NCBI GenBank assembly: GCA_963978905.1
Contig: OZ022259.1
Span: 52,098,727-52,162,726 of the forward strand
Reading direction: 5' to 3'
DNA: 64,000 nucleotides
Source: Trichostrongylus colubriformis
Lineage: Eukaryota > Nematoda > Chromadorea > Rhabditida > Trichostrongylidae
Made by a program: the position numbers and the translations under genes. Shown here in pieces: positions 11,015-22,839 of this stretch (within the stretch, counting starts at the first letter, position 1; each line of letters opens with the position of its first letter). Below the pieces are notes generated by a model. The model was not told the DNA's origin and made no database searches. It worked only from the letters and a program-made list of their open reading frames with translations.

Positions 11015-13889
11015 ATGGCTTCGTCTACTTGGGTTAGTCCAGAAGAATATGAAAGGCGAGAGAAGTACCTTCGAGCAGGCCTACGGGAAGTCAATTTGAT
11101 GGATCCATACACCTGGTCCCGACCATATCAGGTTTGTTTATCGCGTATTTGCATGAAAATTGCATAGAATATCGTTGCACCGAGTGAGAGCGATACAAAT
11201 TTTTGAGACTGAATAAAGTGAAGGATCTCATAGCTGGGTGGGAGATCCCTCCATGCAACAAAGGGGGTTTATTCACCGATGAAGCAACGCAACAATACAC
11301 GATTCCCCGTATTTAACAGTGATAAGTCAGTGAGTAAAGTGTTTTGGTAGTTTTTCAAGAATGAATGAGTAACGATTAAGGAACCCAGAAAATGGCCAGG
11401 CTTTCTGTTTTTCTCTTGCCTTGTGCTCAAACAAGTATCTCGTATATCTTTGTGAAGGGTTTTTAAACACTTTCGTGAAAAGTAGAGGAATTGAAAAATA
11501 CCTGTGACATCTGCGGCTTTAGCTTTTTTAGAAAAAAGAGTAGCCTTAAGCATGAGAAAGTAGCCAAATTTGGTTGATCTTTCTTCAGTTGAGGGTTCCG
11601 TGACTACATATAGTTTAATCAACACTGAATTTACGTTTTGTATAGATTACTGCTCGTTTCAAAGTATTATTCTTTTTGATTGTAATTTTCAGGGCGCTGC
11701 TTTGATGTTTGGCCTATCTATGCTTACCGGCAAACTTTACGATATGTGGAACAAGAAGCCATTCTATTTCGGTGAGCCATTGCTTAGAAGTACCTTCTTC
11801 ATTTTCTCAATTGTGTTTCATGAAACATACTCCTCACATAATCTCACTTCGGCTATAACAGTGATCAACTTGATATTTCCGTGAACGGTTAGAGAGGAAA
11901 TGGGCTTAGATGCATAATCAGGGTTGATTCAAATGTTAGGAAGGCGGAGCATGTCTTTTAAATGAATGCTTCAGTTTGAAAAGGCGATGATACAATTTCA
12001 GACGCATTCTTTATCCTCAAACTCTCATTGGGCTGAAAATCCTACGACATTTTCCTAGTTCCTTCCACATGTGAGCGCATCACTTGGTGGGCGCTACATC
12101 AGTAGTTCGCGTGGATCTAACCGCTGCGTAAATAGGACCTTCGAAAAATCGTTAGAAAAATCCTAAATTCTCGGATATTTATGTGTCTTCCTTTTTTACC
12201 AGTCTACCTCTTGGCACCTTTACGAAATCAAGGCCGCGTCAGATTTGAGATTTTACGGGATCGCAATTCTGCGCGGAACTGCGATCCCGTAAAATCTCAA
12301 GCCGCTAGAGCGGCACCACTAAGTCCGCAAAATAGCCAGCTGGACCTACCACAAAACTGTGCTCCTCAAACGGAGAATTATGCTGCAAAAAAAGTGAAAC
12401 CTTTATACCAACGTTCGTAGCACTTCACGATCAATGCTTACGAACTTTACGATTCTGATGAGTGTTATTTTCAGCACTTGTTCCTAAAGCTATGGCCGTG
12501 GCAACGATAACGCTCATGGGATTTGGAATGGGAAAATTAAGAGAGTATCACTACAGGACTAGGGATGCTGTTATGCAGCACTATATTGAGCTCCATCCTG
12601 AAGATTTTGATCATTTCCAAGATAGTGAGTATTAGTTTTGTTTGGCATTTTCTTCATTTTATTTTCATTGTGCTCTTTTTGGCTGGTATCTGAGTACAAA
12701 ATGAGGAAAAGGAAGGGACAAACATGGTTTTCCACCCCTCCCCCAGCTCTCATTCTGATACGGTTGTGGGAGTGGTTTTTACGGAATATTCCGCTTTAAC
12801 AAGAAACTTTCGAAACACATGTGTTTGAAACGAAGAGCTCTGTATTTGCAACAATATAGATCTGCAACTTTCTTTCTTTTGATGATAATACCAATGTACC
12901 ACTTATCCAAAGCATAATCTTAATGTATCCAAAGCAACCCTCCTAGCTGTCATTTTGACACGGTTGTGGGAGTTATTTTGAGGAACATTCCGTTTTAACC
13001 GGAACCTTGTACCTGGAAGTAATTTGACCCTTTGAAACGATTATGACAATCACTTGGCACGAAATCGCCACAGACGCCGGTGCAAAAGGAGTGGATTAAC
13101 GATATTGTTCGAAACTTGTCCATAAGTGTGGTTTGAATTCTCAAGTAAAACTTCCACGCTCTCTCGATGCGAGAGCGCCAGGCGCAGGGCTTTGCAGATT
13201 CACCGCATTCGGCGCTGGTGCGTGTGGTGCGGGACCCAGGCGTTTCGCGCTATGTGAGCATTATATTCGTTCTCTATCCTCGGGTACAAGTTTCCGGCTG
13301 AATCTTTTCTTGAAAATCATCTCTCTCAGCTCATCACGGCTCGAGTTTGTGCTGTTGCTGCAAGTAATGTACGTGTTTTCACTAGATGGAATTTCACATA
13401 GAATATGCGGTCGCTCTTCGCCTAATATTTTCAGTGCGCTCGTATTTCGGGTGAAAATAGGATGCGTATTGATCCAGCAATACGACGCTAATGTCTGACA
13501 CGTGTAGGGAGCATAGGTTTCGAAATGTGTTACGGAGCAACGTATACAGATGAGAGGTTGAGAGATTGCAAAACAGAGCACTTAGTAAGACATTCTTGCG
13601 TGATATAAACCTGCAGCCCATAATCCTGAGATTTCACAGTATCGCGGTTTCGGAGGTATAATTACAGCTCTGAAGTGGATGTCAGCCGTTGTTGAGAACT
13701 CCCTTCTTTGCAAGCTATTTTTTCTTCGAAATTTGCTGTAAGCATTCATTAATTTGAATTCGCGTAGTGTTTGCCATCAGTGGCTAATCGACGCCATAGA
13801 ATCGCTACTTTTTAGGAAGTGGTCGCCCATTCTCACAAATTCTCCTACCATGGTATCCGAAACGAAGTCACTACATCAAGTACGACTGA
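11015..13889 (+). CDS. NADH dehydrogenase (complex I) subunit C2-like, 4 exons
   Basis: Exons are 11015-11131, 11693-11771, 12475-12624 and 13816-13889. Intron phases are 0, 1, 1 and all joins stay in frame, giving 139 residues. NDUFC2 (B14.5b) is an accessory subunit in the membrane arm of mitochondrial complex I. The recognisable part is the two-helix core: a hydrophobic segment in exon 2 (GAALMFGLSMLTGKLYDMW) and another in exon 3 (AMAVATITLMGFGMGKL). These are followed by R-E-Y-H-Y-R-T-R-D and the family signature L-H-P-E-D-F. The short last exon ends in a basic tail (LLPWYPKRSHYIKYD). The N-terminus is soluble and charged. The gene lies about 500 bp after the cox-6B poly(A) signal on the same strand, consistent with an operon. 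Both products serve the respiratory chain. Introns 2 and 3 hold a palindrome and a degenerate direct repeat. Confidence 0.87.
12236..12302. repeat. Short palindrome in NDUFC2-like intron 2
   Basis: TTGAGATTTTACGGGATCGC is followed within a few bases by its reverse complement, making a hairpin with arms of about 25 bp. The left flank AAGGCCGCGTCAGA resembles the ends of the palindromes at 15841-15997 and 20516-20605. Confidence 0.65.
12740..13010. repeat. Degenerate direct repeat in NDUFC2-like intron 3
   Basis: A block around ACGGTTGTGGGAGT followed by an ATTCCG-TTTAAC segment occurs near 12757 and again near 12960, about 200 bp apart with many differences. Confidence 0.45.
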
Positions 13890-13955
13890 AGGGATTAGAA
13901 AGCAAATGATAGCGCAGTTGTTACAAGTTGTATTTTGCATATAGATTGATGCTAG

Positions 13956-13961
13956 AATAAA
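13956..13961 (+). terminator. Polyadenylation signal of the NDUFC2-like gene
   Basis: AATAAA lies 67 bp after the stop codon. The next gene's ATG is only about 215 bp downstream, and an acceptor-like TATTCCAG at about 14125-14132 lies between them. That is a typical spacing for a trans-spliced downstream operon gene. Confidence 0.6.
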
Positions 13962-14177
13962 TGTCCGTGCGAGAATATGTTCATTTATTGTTTTCAATGT
14001 GGACATCCCCGCTTTATTGCAAATTTATTGTAATCGTGGATTTGTTTGACTGTTTGCCATTTTGTTGTGATTTGGTCATGTTTGTACACTGGTTCGCTTC
14101 CATGTATCGTTTTTGAAACATGCCATATTCCAGATAGCAAAAACTAGCTTCATACTTATTTCAAGTAAAATTGTTGA

Positions 14178-17100
14178 ATGCATGAAATGCTGGAAGATGT
14201 CACCACGACAGAATCATCGGAAGCGATAGCACGCAAGAAAGAACTGCTTCTCCAGCGATTACAACAGCGACGTCCTGTTAAACAAGCGAATTCGGGTGAT
14301 AAATTTTTTTCAAAAGTTTCTTATCAGTGATAGTTAAGTTCGGTTCAGTCAGCTTCATTCGATAAGGAGATTGCTATGGGGCCCGTAATAATATGAAATT
14401 AACAGTGCAAAATGAATTGCAAACGATAATGGAAATGAACTAGGTAGACGGGGTAGAACTAGGGAAAATTGGTTGTAACGTCTCACAACTGTTGAACTCT
14501 ATTTGAAGAACTATGCGTTTCGAACAGTAGGCTGGCTGAAGGCTGGTGAGATTCTCTCCTGAGCCCCCTTTTTTTCACAATCTCCATTGTCGGGTTCGAA
14601 CACCAAGCCTAAGCGTATTGTGGAAGTTGGTTTCAACCTATATAACCATCTGCCGGGTGCGGCAGCACGAGAATGGGAAGGAAAAAAGTAGAAAAGTTTT
14701 GCCATGAATACCTACATAAATGGCCGGGATGAGCACTCACGTGCGAATGCACGCGGTAGCAACGTGTACTGGTTGCCCATTACTATTTTCCGTTGTTTGA
14801 AATCCATTCCACCTAGTTCTGTATACTCCTACAGCCCCACTATTTTTAGAAAGTGATTGAGTCGTAATACCCGTGCGGATATCGCGGTTCCGTTAGCTAC
14901 TGTTGCAGAACAGAGCCTTTTTCAGTTTGCTGTAATTCTGTATACATATTTGTGTTCCGTGTTAGAATTTCTGTCATATTTTGACAAAGTGTGCGTCTAA
15001 ATGCTTTATGCTTGTATGTCAACTCACTTGTGCTAATAGAGGGGGGGGGGGGGTATCCGAAAAAGTAAAAATCGGCTGAAACTTTGTTGACCCAGCGTCT
15101 CCTTACGTGCCTTCCCTCCTCGGTACCTGTGAACGCAGTCACGCCATTTTTGCTGGGGATCCTTACTTGCCCGACTTTTACTTCAGTAAACCAGTGGTCC
15201 CTCCACTCCCACCGTATCGCATTGACTACAGGTTTTCCACAGTCCTGAACATCATGCAGGTAAGTGTTTAACCATGAGGTGCGACAATCGTATTTAGCGG
15301 AGAGAGGGTAGTAATATCGAAAAATACAGTGCTGTGTGTAGCTTTGCGATCTGTGCTGTCAAAATTTTGAGTTATTTTTTGCTCACTGAAAAACAAGAAC
15401 TTTTAAGAAACTGCGAAAGCAAAACTAAGGGAAGAGGAGCTGAACGAGGCATTAAATCGTGCCAGAGACCAAGCGGAAAACGGCGTTGTTGATGAAGAGA
15501 CTGTGAAAACACTAGGTAATAATTCAAATTATGATCAGTGAAAGTGTATAGCCATTTTCTTTTCGCACAGAAGGGTTTCTGTCACTGGAAGGATGTGGAT
15601 GGTCTGCAAAACGTATACAAGAAGCATTGGAACTGTTGCGACAGGCTAGTTTAGGTATATCTAGCAAGGATGCACAGCCACCAAGTTTCTCGTTTGCAGT
15701 AAGATTTTTGAATATGTCTTCTTAATTTTTCCCATCGAGTGATACAGCCTGAGCTTAAATTTTGAAATTTTTTTGCAATGGAATGAATTTTCGGGTTTTT
15801 TATCGCTCGCAGGGGCCAATCATTTTAATATTTTCCCTAAGGCCGCCGTCAGACTTTGTATTTTGCGATTTGCGATGTCGCACATTCACACGCGATACTA
15901 CGACTTGAGATTGTGCCATGCCGCAACTTCGCGTGCGAAGTCGCGACACCGCAAAAGTCGCAGGAGCGCAAAATCGCAAAGTCTGACGGCGGCCTAAGAA
16001 CTACAAAACCAAGAAGGATTATACAAATCATTAGAGTGGGAAAGCTACGCGGAGGTTATAGAACCTGAAAGATTTTTCATGACTCATTGACGGTATGAAT
16101 GATGGACTTGAAATTTTAGTCCACATATTTTTCAGCTTAGTATCGCATAATGGGCCAAATAGCCTTGATCACACTGGTTGGGGTTGACATTGTGCGGTGG
16201 GTAGCATTTTTTAGCGTATATTTGCGGTTCCCTTCCGGTAACTCCTTTTGAATCCGATGTGTCTTCCGTGAACATGGCATAAATGATTCTTATTTGATTT
16301 AGCAAAATTTTGGAAAAAAAGGGCTTCTGAGTTAGTCTTTGGACATAGCAAAAAACAAATCGTCAACTACTCTCCGCCTGCAATCTGTTTTGAAGGTATC
16401 GAAGAAGAAGCCTACTACAACATCCCCTGCAAAGCACTCATCAACTCCTACGTCATCCAAACCCGTATCTTCAACTCCGAATGAAGTTCCAGAAAATGCG
16501 ATTCACCTAGCAAATTTGGTATCTTAGTGTGAATCATTTGAACTCCTTCCAAAGTGAAGAGCTTCCAGGTTAATGAAACTCGGGTTATTACTGGTGAAGC
16601 TGGCTTCGATGTGAAGCTGAAGGACGTGAAAAACTGCCGACTTTCCTTCGTCTTTCGTCCATCAACCGTTCATATTCAGGTAGACATGAGTTCTTAACAA
16701 TTTTCGTGTACTTGACAATAAATAATAGTTTCCAGGGAGTTCATGATTGCAAACTGGTGTTTCTTCCCGTTGAAACTTCCATTCTCGTATATGACTGCAC
16801 GAAGTAGGTACTATATTGTCATCTTTTGGTTTTCGTCGTTAATAGTTTACTTATTTACTTTTATGTACCAGATAGACGCGCCAGAATACTGGAAAAATAA
16901 TTAAAATAAAACACTAAGGTTGTTCAGGAGGACCGACGCCCAATTTTCCGTGCAGTTAAGTGCAGTTCAATAAAAATACGACACAGCTTATACGATATCC
17001 TGCTCTTTTTCACAATGCCCATCACGCTGCGCGACCGTTCGCGGCTCAATTTGACGTTCGTTCGCGGCTTGCTTGATATGTTCATGATGCTTCTGTTGTG

Positions 17101-20100
17101 GTAGAAATATGTCTGGCGTGGGTGACCCTTCTGGAATTGTGATCTGCTCCCTACAATAGTCGGAAGAGGCTTTCATTTCATTCGTCGCTCAGCATTAGCT
17201 TGCATGTTGTAAAATGATAGTTCTTATCCATTTGAAACGATCCGAAGAAAGCTCACTAAAACTAGGGTCCATCCGGGACTGGAGCTATGAATACTGTCGG
17301 TGAATAGAACTTACACCCATTTACAACCACCATTTATCGCTTCAGGAGATTCCGCGGCGACAGAGTGCCTCACCACGGCTTGAACCTGAACAATGAAACC
17401 CTTAAGCAGGACCAGAATGATTGGTTTACTGTCCGCCCAAGTAGATGTAATTTTCAGGTCTCAGGTATTTGCCGCCGCGCAACAGTTACGAGTCCATAAC
17501 TCGCATGAGCTTCGTCTTCACGTAGGAGTGCGTGCTGCTGTCATAATCGAATCGTGCAGTAAGATTTGCATGGCGCCATACAGGTTTGGCGCTTTCCAAG
17601 ATTTTGGCTTCTTTGTTGTAACTTATCGCCTTTGACCCTTCTTGGAGCGCGTCACGCATTCACTATATTCTTGTTAGGGCTGCAATATCACTTCTGTGCA
17701 TACATACCCCCACTCCCTTCACTCAGTAATTTGTAGGTGATAACAGTTCTTGGTTGCAATTCTCTCAGAGTTTATGAAACGTCTCCGGGAGATGGGAGCT
17801 ACCTGGCATGGGCAAGTACTCACCAGGATTTGATCCTCAAACTATGCACATGGCAAGAGCGCTAATCGCCCCATCCCAAGTTTGCGATCTCGAAGTTTTA
17901 CTTGTTAGGAAAATATGAAAACGGAATGGTTCTTTTCTGGAGTTATGGAGCACAAAGACTGGTGGTGAGGGTCGGACCTGATTGGTGAAGGATCAGGTTT
18001 CAAGAGGTGTTTTTCACTTCGTGATTTTAATGGGTCTTCTAATGGGCTGTGCAGTGAGTCCGTACCGTTTTTCATTCTTCATGTTTCACAACGTTCTCTT
18101 TTTCTTTCGACAAAGCTTGTATATTTGTTCGGTAGAGCATCCTCTGCTCTACAAGAGAGTGCTAATTATTCTTCTATCCCTTTGATTGTTTAATATTTAT
18201 GAGACATAGAAATGGGGAAGCTGAAGGCGAAATTCGTACTCTTGTCGTTTCCTCTTTTTAGTCTGCCATCGAGGTCTAATAATATACACGCATACGCTTT
18301 TGATAGAGCTTTTTCAGCTCTACAAAATGGTTATGCTTGTTATTTGGACCTCTCAATTATTTGCTGTTTTCAAGCCACAGAACTGGTGCACTCAGCAAGA
18401 ATGTGCATTTTCGTTATATCATCTCCTTCACCTACTGTAGAGGTCAAAAAGAATATCCATACGTGTATATACTTTGGTAGAGCTTTTTTTGCTCTGCAAA
18501 GTGGTACAGTTCCTCTTTTGAATTCTTCCATATTTAATATTTCTAATGCAGAAATGGGATCCTCAGCAAAAACCTATACTTCCGACACCAGCCCTTTTTG
18601 TTGAAAATCAATTACCAATCACTTTTATTGGACCGAGAAACTCTCATTTATAACAACTAATCAATAATATATTATTTCCCTCTTATAATTCGTTCTGTAT
18701 TGCAGTCGGCTTGTTGGGTTTCAATGTACCAAAAGTAAAGATTTTTGCCTACAAATTACATCATTTCTAAACTCTGATACTATGAACAATCGATTGGTCA
18801 AAAACAAATGGCACTGTTTTGTAGAGCTGAAGAACCTCGGATAAGCATAAGCATGTGTTTCTTGACCTCGTTGGCGGACGAAGAAGAAGAAATACCAAAT
18901 TGCGCTTTGTTAGTGCAAATAGCTACTTCAGATTACTCCATGATTGCTTTGTACAAGCTTTGTCGAAAGATTAAGGGAACGTTGTGAAACACACAGAGAG
19001 TAAAAACGGCTTGAACTTATTGCCTAACCTGATAGAAAGGAAGTAAGGGGTCGGCAACATGCATACTTCCATGAGTAGCGGCGAGTGCTCGTTTGCAGAA
19101 TGCCCTCCATAGTGGCTCCGTGTTCTGGAATTTGCAAGCGTTGAGACGCAGAATAATTTTTGCCACATTCCCCTGCAATTTTGTGGAATTTTGTCAGAAT
19201 TGCCTGACAAGGGAGGGTCATCAGGTCAGTTCGGCCTTTTGCGATGGGATGTATACCACTGTACTCGTCTTGGGACGAGAAACTCAAATCTGCCTTCCAA
19301 ATTTGCGAAACGATTCTGTGAGCAAAGTTATGAAGGGTAGTCTCCCGACATGGTCGACTCTCTCTCTCTCTCGCATGTTCGCATGAGTGGACGTGGAATG
19401 CTAGCACAGCAAGGTGAGTTGTGGTGTAGTGGATACGATGGTTGTTTCGCAGGAGATGGGTCGCAGGTTCGGATCCTTTGTGCGACTGTTCATTTGCTTT
19501 TTCTCCCTTCAGCTCATATGAGCCCAGAAAGTGCGTATTAGTAAGTATTTGGAAGGTTTACCTCTTCATTCAACATCAAGAGGGGACTTCCTATGTAATT
19601 GCTCATGATGTAAATTTTTCACTGCACAACCGAGACTCTATCCTCCGCCTTTTGTCTTTAGTTTATTCTCAGTTTTGTTCGCGCAAATTTAAAAATTTCT
19701 TATCTTATTCCTGGTATGCGGCGGGATATTTTAGGGCACACCCTGGCGAATATGAAACACCTCATCAATATTGTTTCCCATCTCAAGTGGTTGAGGGCTC
19801 CGACTGCTGTGTGTGTGGAAATTTTTTCTTTATTCGTTGTGCACACTGTGAGAGATTGTACTGTTTCGCCCACTTTGTGCAGGAATACCACATGTGTTCG
19901 TAAATTACTGGTTTTCAAATATTCTTGTATCTCCTATTCACCATATGCCCTCTATAAATGAAAGTCTTGAAAAAATGCATAAATCAGGAAAAGTGAAATT
20001 TTGTCCCCTCTTGATGTTGAATAAAGAGGTAAACCTTTCAAATACTTACTAATACGCACTTTCTGGGTTCATATGAGCTGAAGGGAGAAAAAGCAAAAGA

Positions 20101-21024
20101 GCAGTCGCACAAAGGATCCGAACCTGCGACCCATCTCCTGTGAAACAACCATCGTATCCAGTACACCACAACTCACCTTGCTGTGCTAGCATTCCACGTC
20201 CACTCATGCGAACATGCGAGAGAGAGAGTCGACCATGTCGGGAGACTACCCTTCATAACTTTGCTCACAGAATCGTTTCGCAAATTTGGAAGGCAGATTT
20301 GAGTTTCTCGTCCCAAGACGAGTACAGTGGTATACATCCCATCGCAAAAGGCCGGACTGACCTGATGACCCTCCCTTGTGAGTATCTGTGGGTAGGATTC
20401 ATGGAGATGCGAAAGGTATAAGGTACAAATACTGATTACTTGAATCATTTCAGTCTCTGCGCCTTCGATAAAAATCACGATCTCATAGTAAAGACTTTGT
20501 CGATTCTTCTCCATAAGGCCGCGGTCATACTTTGCGCAAGCTGCGTTAGTTGACGCCGGCACCGGCGTCAACTAACGCAGCTTGCGCAAAGTATGACCGC
20601 GGCCTAACTGTCGCCTGGGTTCAAATGCCTACGACGAAGTCATGGAATTTATAACCACTATGAGCTGACTTCAAATACACATTTTATTTCTTTTTCATTT
20701 ATTTGAAAGTTGGGGCCTGATTTGTGATGTGAAAGATAGATTCAGAAGAGAAAAAAATCAAGAAAAAATTGTCGCAAAATTCGTTTTGCAACTCAGTACA
20801 TGTCCTAGATCGTAAAAGCTACCCTTTGAAGCAAATGGAAGAAAGGACTTGCTTCTACAAAATTTTCTTCTAGGGTCATCTTCAATGGCGAGAGCCTTGA
20901 GGCACCACCTGGTGATGCATGGATGCGACCAAATGATTTCGACTGGTTGGCTGATGGACAAAGTCCCAATTGGAGTGTGGCTCCCGAGACAGAATGGGAA
21001 ACGTGTACATTATCTGTCAACTGA
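14178..21024 (+). CDS. Tubulin-folding cofactor C (TBCC), 8 exons
   Basis: Exons are 14178-14295, 15408-15515, 15571-15698, 16336-16518, 16569-16679, 16736-16803, 17458-17583 and 20874-21024. Phases agree at every join, giving 330 residues, close to the family's usual ~340. TBCC acts at the last step of alpha/beta-tubulin folding, stimulating GTP hydrolysis in the cofactor D/E-tubulin complex. Exons 1-3 encode the charged alpha-helical N-terminal domain (ELLLQRLQQR, then an E/A/L-rich segment). Exon 4 is a Ser/Thr/Pro/Lys-rich linker. Exons 5-8 encode the beta-helical TBCC domain: TGEAGFDV, SILVYDC, then VFAAAQQLRVHNS with the Q-Q-L-R motif that holds the catalytic arginine finger. IIESCSKICMAPY and a C-terminal DFDWLADGQSPNWS follow. 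Intron 7 is 3.3 kb and repeat-rich. The exon 1/2 boundary is the least certain, because an alternative extension of exon 1 would include an FFSK motif seen in relatives. Confidence 0.85.
15841..15997. mobile_element. Palindromic element in TBCC intron 3
   Basis: AGGCCGCCGTCAGACTTTG at the left end is matched by its reverse complement at the right end (ending 15997). Inner segments rich in TTGCG and CGCAA also pair. It is about 157 bp with no coding capacity, and belongs to the same terminal-motif family as 20516-20605. Confidence 0.65.
16988..17176 (-). other. Unrecognised 62-codon open frame in TBCC intron 6, opposite strand
   Basis: The frame begins MKASSDYCREQITIPEGSP and is rich in Gln, Glu and His, ending EKEQDIV. 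Its composition is more protein-like than most short frames here. I recognise no domain, and there is no proof of expression. It could be an exon of a nested gene or chance. Confidence 0.2.
18100..18880. repeat. Degenerate ~172-bp repeat with a conserved hairpin, TBCC intron 7
   Basis: Three direct copies each contain a stem of the type TAGAGC...GCTCTA (near 18134, 18305 and 18478), preceded in two copies by a GAGGTC motif and ATATAC. An inverted copy is seen around 18800-18870 (TTTTGTAGAGCTGAAGAACC). The stems are kept although the flanks differ. Confidence 0.5.
19207..20379. mobile_element. Long foldback element with tRNA-like promoter boxes in each arm
   Basis: Arms 19207-19588 and 20003-20379 are near-identical reverse complements separated by about 414 bp. 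Each arm carries GTGGTGTAGTGGATACGA (A-box-like), then GGTCGCAGGTTCGGATCC with a perfect B-box core about 30 bp later, spaced as in a tRNA-derived SINE. The arms also hold a (TC)n run. There is no transposase. The element lies within intron 7 of the TBCC gene. Confidence 0.7.
20516..20605. repeat. Perfect 44-bp palindrome
   Basis: 20516-20559 and 20562-20605 are exact reverse complements with a 2-nt centre. The arm starts AGGCCGCGGTCATACTTTGC. The perfection implies a recent insertion or continued gene conversion. Related ends occur at 12236, 15841, 51300 and 54618. Confidence 0.85.
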
Positions 21025-21501
21025 TCAGTGTTTCTTGTACATAAAATTTTTGAATATATTCGTTTATCGATATTTGAATGCACGAATAAAAACCCTCAAT
21101 TGTGGGTCAATACATCGGTTTACAATTTGCCTTGGCAGGGGTCCAGTTTACCTTGGTAAGAGTATTTCATAGGTACCAGTTGCAGCATTAATCAAGACAT
21201 TGAAAGAGATTAACGGTCGGCCTTCTCCCCTTTGTAAGAACCTGAAAAGTCAGGGATAGTTTCGGTACACCTCCGAACACTATTTCGCTTATCCAAACAT
21301 TCCTGCTAGACTAGTAGCATCCGAGCAGATATTATAATCCATAATCATGATAGGACCTTAATCTGGCCATCCAGTAAGCCAGGTTGAGACTTGGCTCACT
21401 GGATGACCTGACTAATGCTATAATGTCGGAGTCGTTTTTAGCTACAGGTAGGATGGGAAACATGCAAATACAGAGGGAATATAATACAAAACAATATTGT
21501 A
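21025..21501. other. 3' flank of the TBCC gene, no further gene seen
   Basis: AATAAA at 21086-21091, about 60 bp after the TBCC stop, is a candidate poly(A) signal. A small inverted pair (CTGGCCATCCAGTAAGCCAGG, mirrored by TGGCTCACTGGATGACC) lies at about 21362-21410. Nothing else is recognised. Confidence 0.4.
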
Positions 21502-22839
21502 TTAGGTTGATCAAAAAGTTTTGATAGGGTCGGTTTTTCTGTCTTATTTTATAACTCAGCAAACAGTGCAAGCTAATCATCATTATATTAGGTTGGCAAC
21601 TAAGTAATTGCGGATTATTAAATACTGCTTTTTCCCTCCAAACTGCTTTGCAGCAATCTCTTCTGTACATACACATGTAGTACAAGTCCACACGCATCTA
21701 TAGGTATGATTGTCTTCCATCTCCCGGATAACCCTTTTCGGCAAAATAAACATATCAACGGTCAACCTCATTTTCAATACAAAAATTGTAAAAGGATTTT
21801 TCTTCGAAATCCGATGGAGCAAGATCAGGGCTATAAGGTGGATGGGGCAGCAATTTTTATCCAAGCTCGAGAATTTTTAGGCGAGTCATTTTTTTCAATA
21901 GTGGTGAAGATTTTTTAAAATTTTTTTCAAAAAGTTCTCGAGCTTGGATAAAAATTGCTGCCTTATAGTTCTGATCTTTCTCCATCGGATTATCACCTTT
22001 CCCTTTCCCTGTCTAACGCCATTCGAAGAAAAAAAAATTGGAATTAAAAGTGAGGTGACTTTTGATATTTTTATTTTGCCGAAAAGGGTTATCCGGGAGA
22101 TGGAAGACAACAATACCTATAGATGCGTGTGGACTTGTACTACATATATATGTGCAGAAGAAATTTTGTGGAAAGCAGTTTCGAGAGAAAAAGCAGTATT
22201 TAAAAATCCGCAATTACTTAGTTGCCAACCTAATAATAACCATAGTTAGTCATAACATTATCCCACCTAACGGGCAGGTCAGCGACTCCCTTCTCTCAGA
22301 ACTAGGAACACTGTGAGTTAAAGAAGTCACCGACCACTCGTCCATGGTGGTCATAGTTTTTTTTTTGCTAGGAAAGCCTTGAGGGGTGGGAACAAGTGGT
22401 AATCTGACGGCGCAATATCAGGTGAATAGGTGGATGACAAACCGTGCCCCAAGCTGACTCCTCCAATTTTGCACGGGTCTCTTTAGCTATGAGAGGGACC
22501 CGGGCAAAATTGGAGGAGTGGAGTTAGGACACGGTCCCACATTCACCATATTCGCCTGATATTGTCCCCTGAGATTACCACTTGTTCCGCTCTCTCGAGG
22601 CTTTTCTAGCATAAAAAAAATTCGTCAACTATGACCACCTTGGACAAGTGATCGGTGACTTCTTTGACTCCTAGTCCTCCCACTGCTGGGAGAAGGGAAT
22701 CGCTGACCTGCCCGTTAGGTGGGACAATGTTATAACTAACTATAGTAATTATATTGCTGACTAGCTTGCATAGTTTGCTGAGTTATAAAATAAAACAGAA
22801 AAAAATCTCGACCCTATAAAAACTTTTCGATCAACCTGA
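21502..22839. mobile_element. Mariner-type foldback MITE (outer, host of a second insertion)
   Basis: The left end TTAGGTTGATCAAAAAG is mirrored at the right end (CTTTTCGATCAACCTGA, to 22839). The left arm is interrupted by the element at 21588-22233 and resumes after it. The arms then run together (CCCACCTAACGGGCAGGTCA matches its complement near 22700) to a loop near 22480. TTAGGTTG ends are typical of mariner elements. Only decayed, mirrored fragments remain and no transposase is intact. Confidence 0.7.
21588..22233. mobile_element. Mariner-type palindromic MITE inserted into the preceding element
   Basis: The terminal inverted repeat TTAGGTTGGCAACTAAGTAA is present at both ends, with TA on each side as target duplication (21586-21587 and 22234-22235). 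It is 646 bp. The terminus closely matches classical mariner ends. Internal mirrored frames include degenerate transposase-like text but nothing functional. Confidence 0.8.

Noticed and set aside
19024..20571. Pairs of similar frames on opposite strands (19024-19407 and 20140-20571)
   Set aside because: They are translations of the long foldback arms, not genes.
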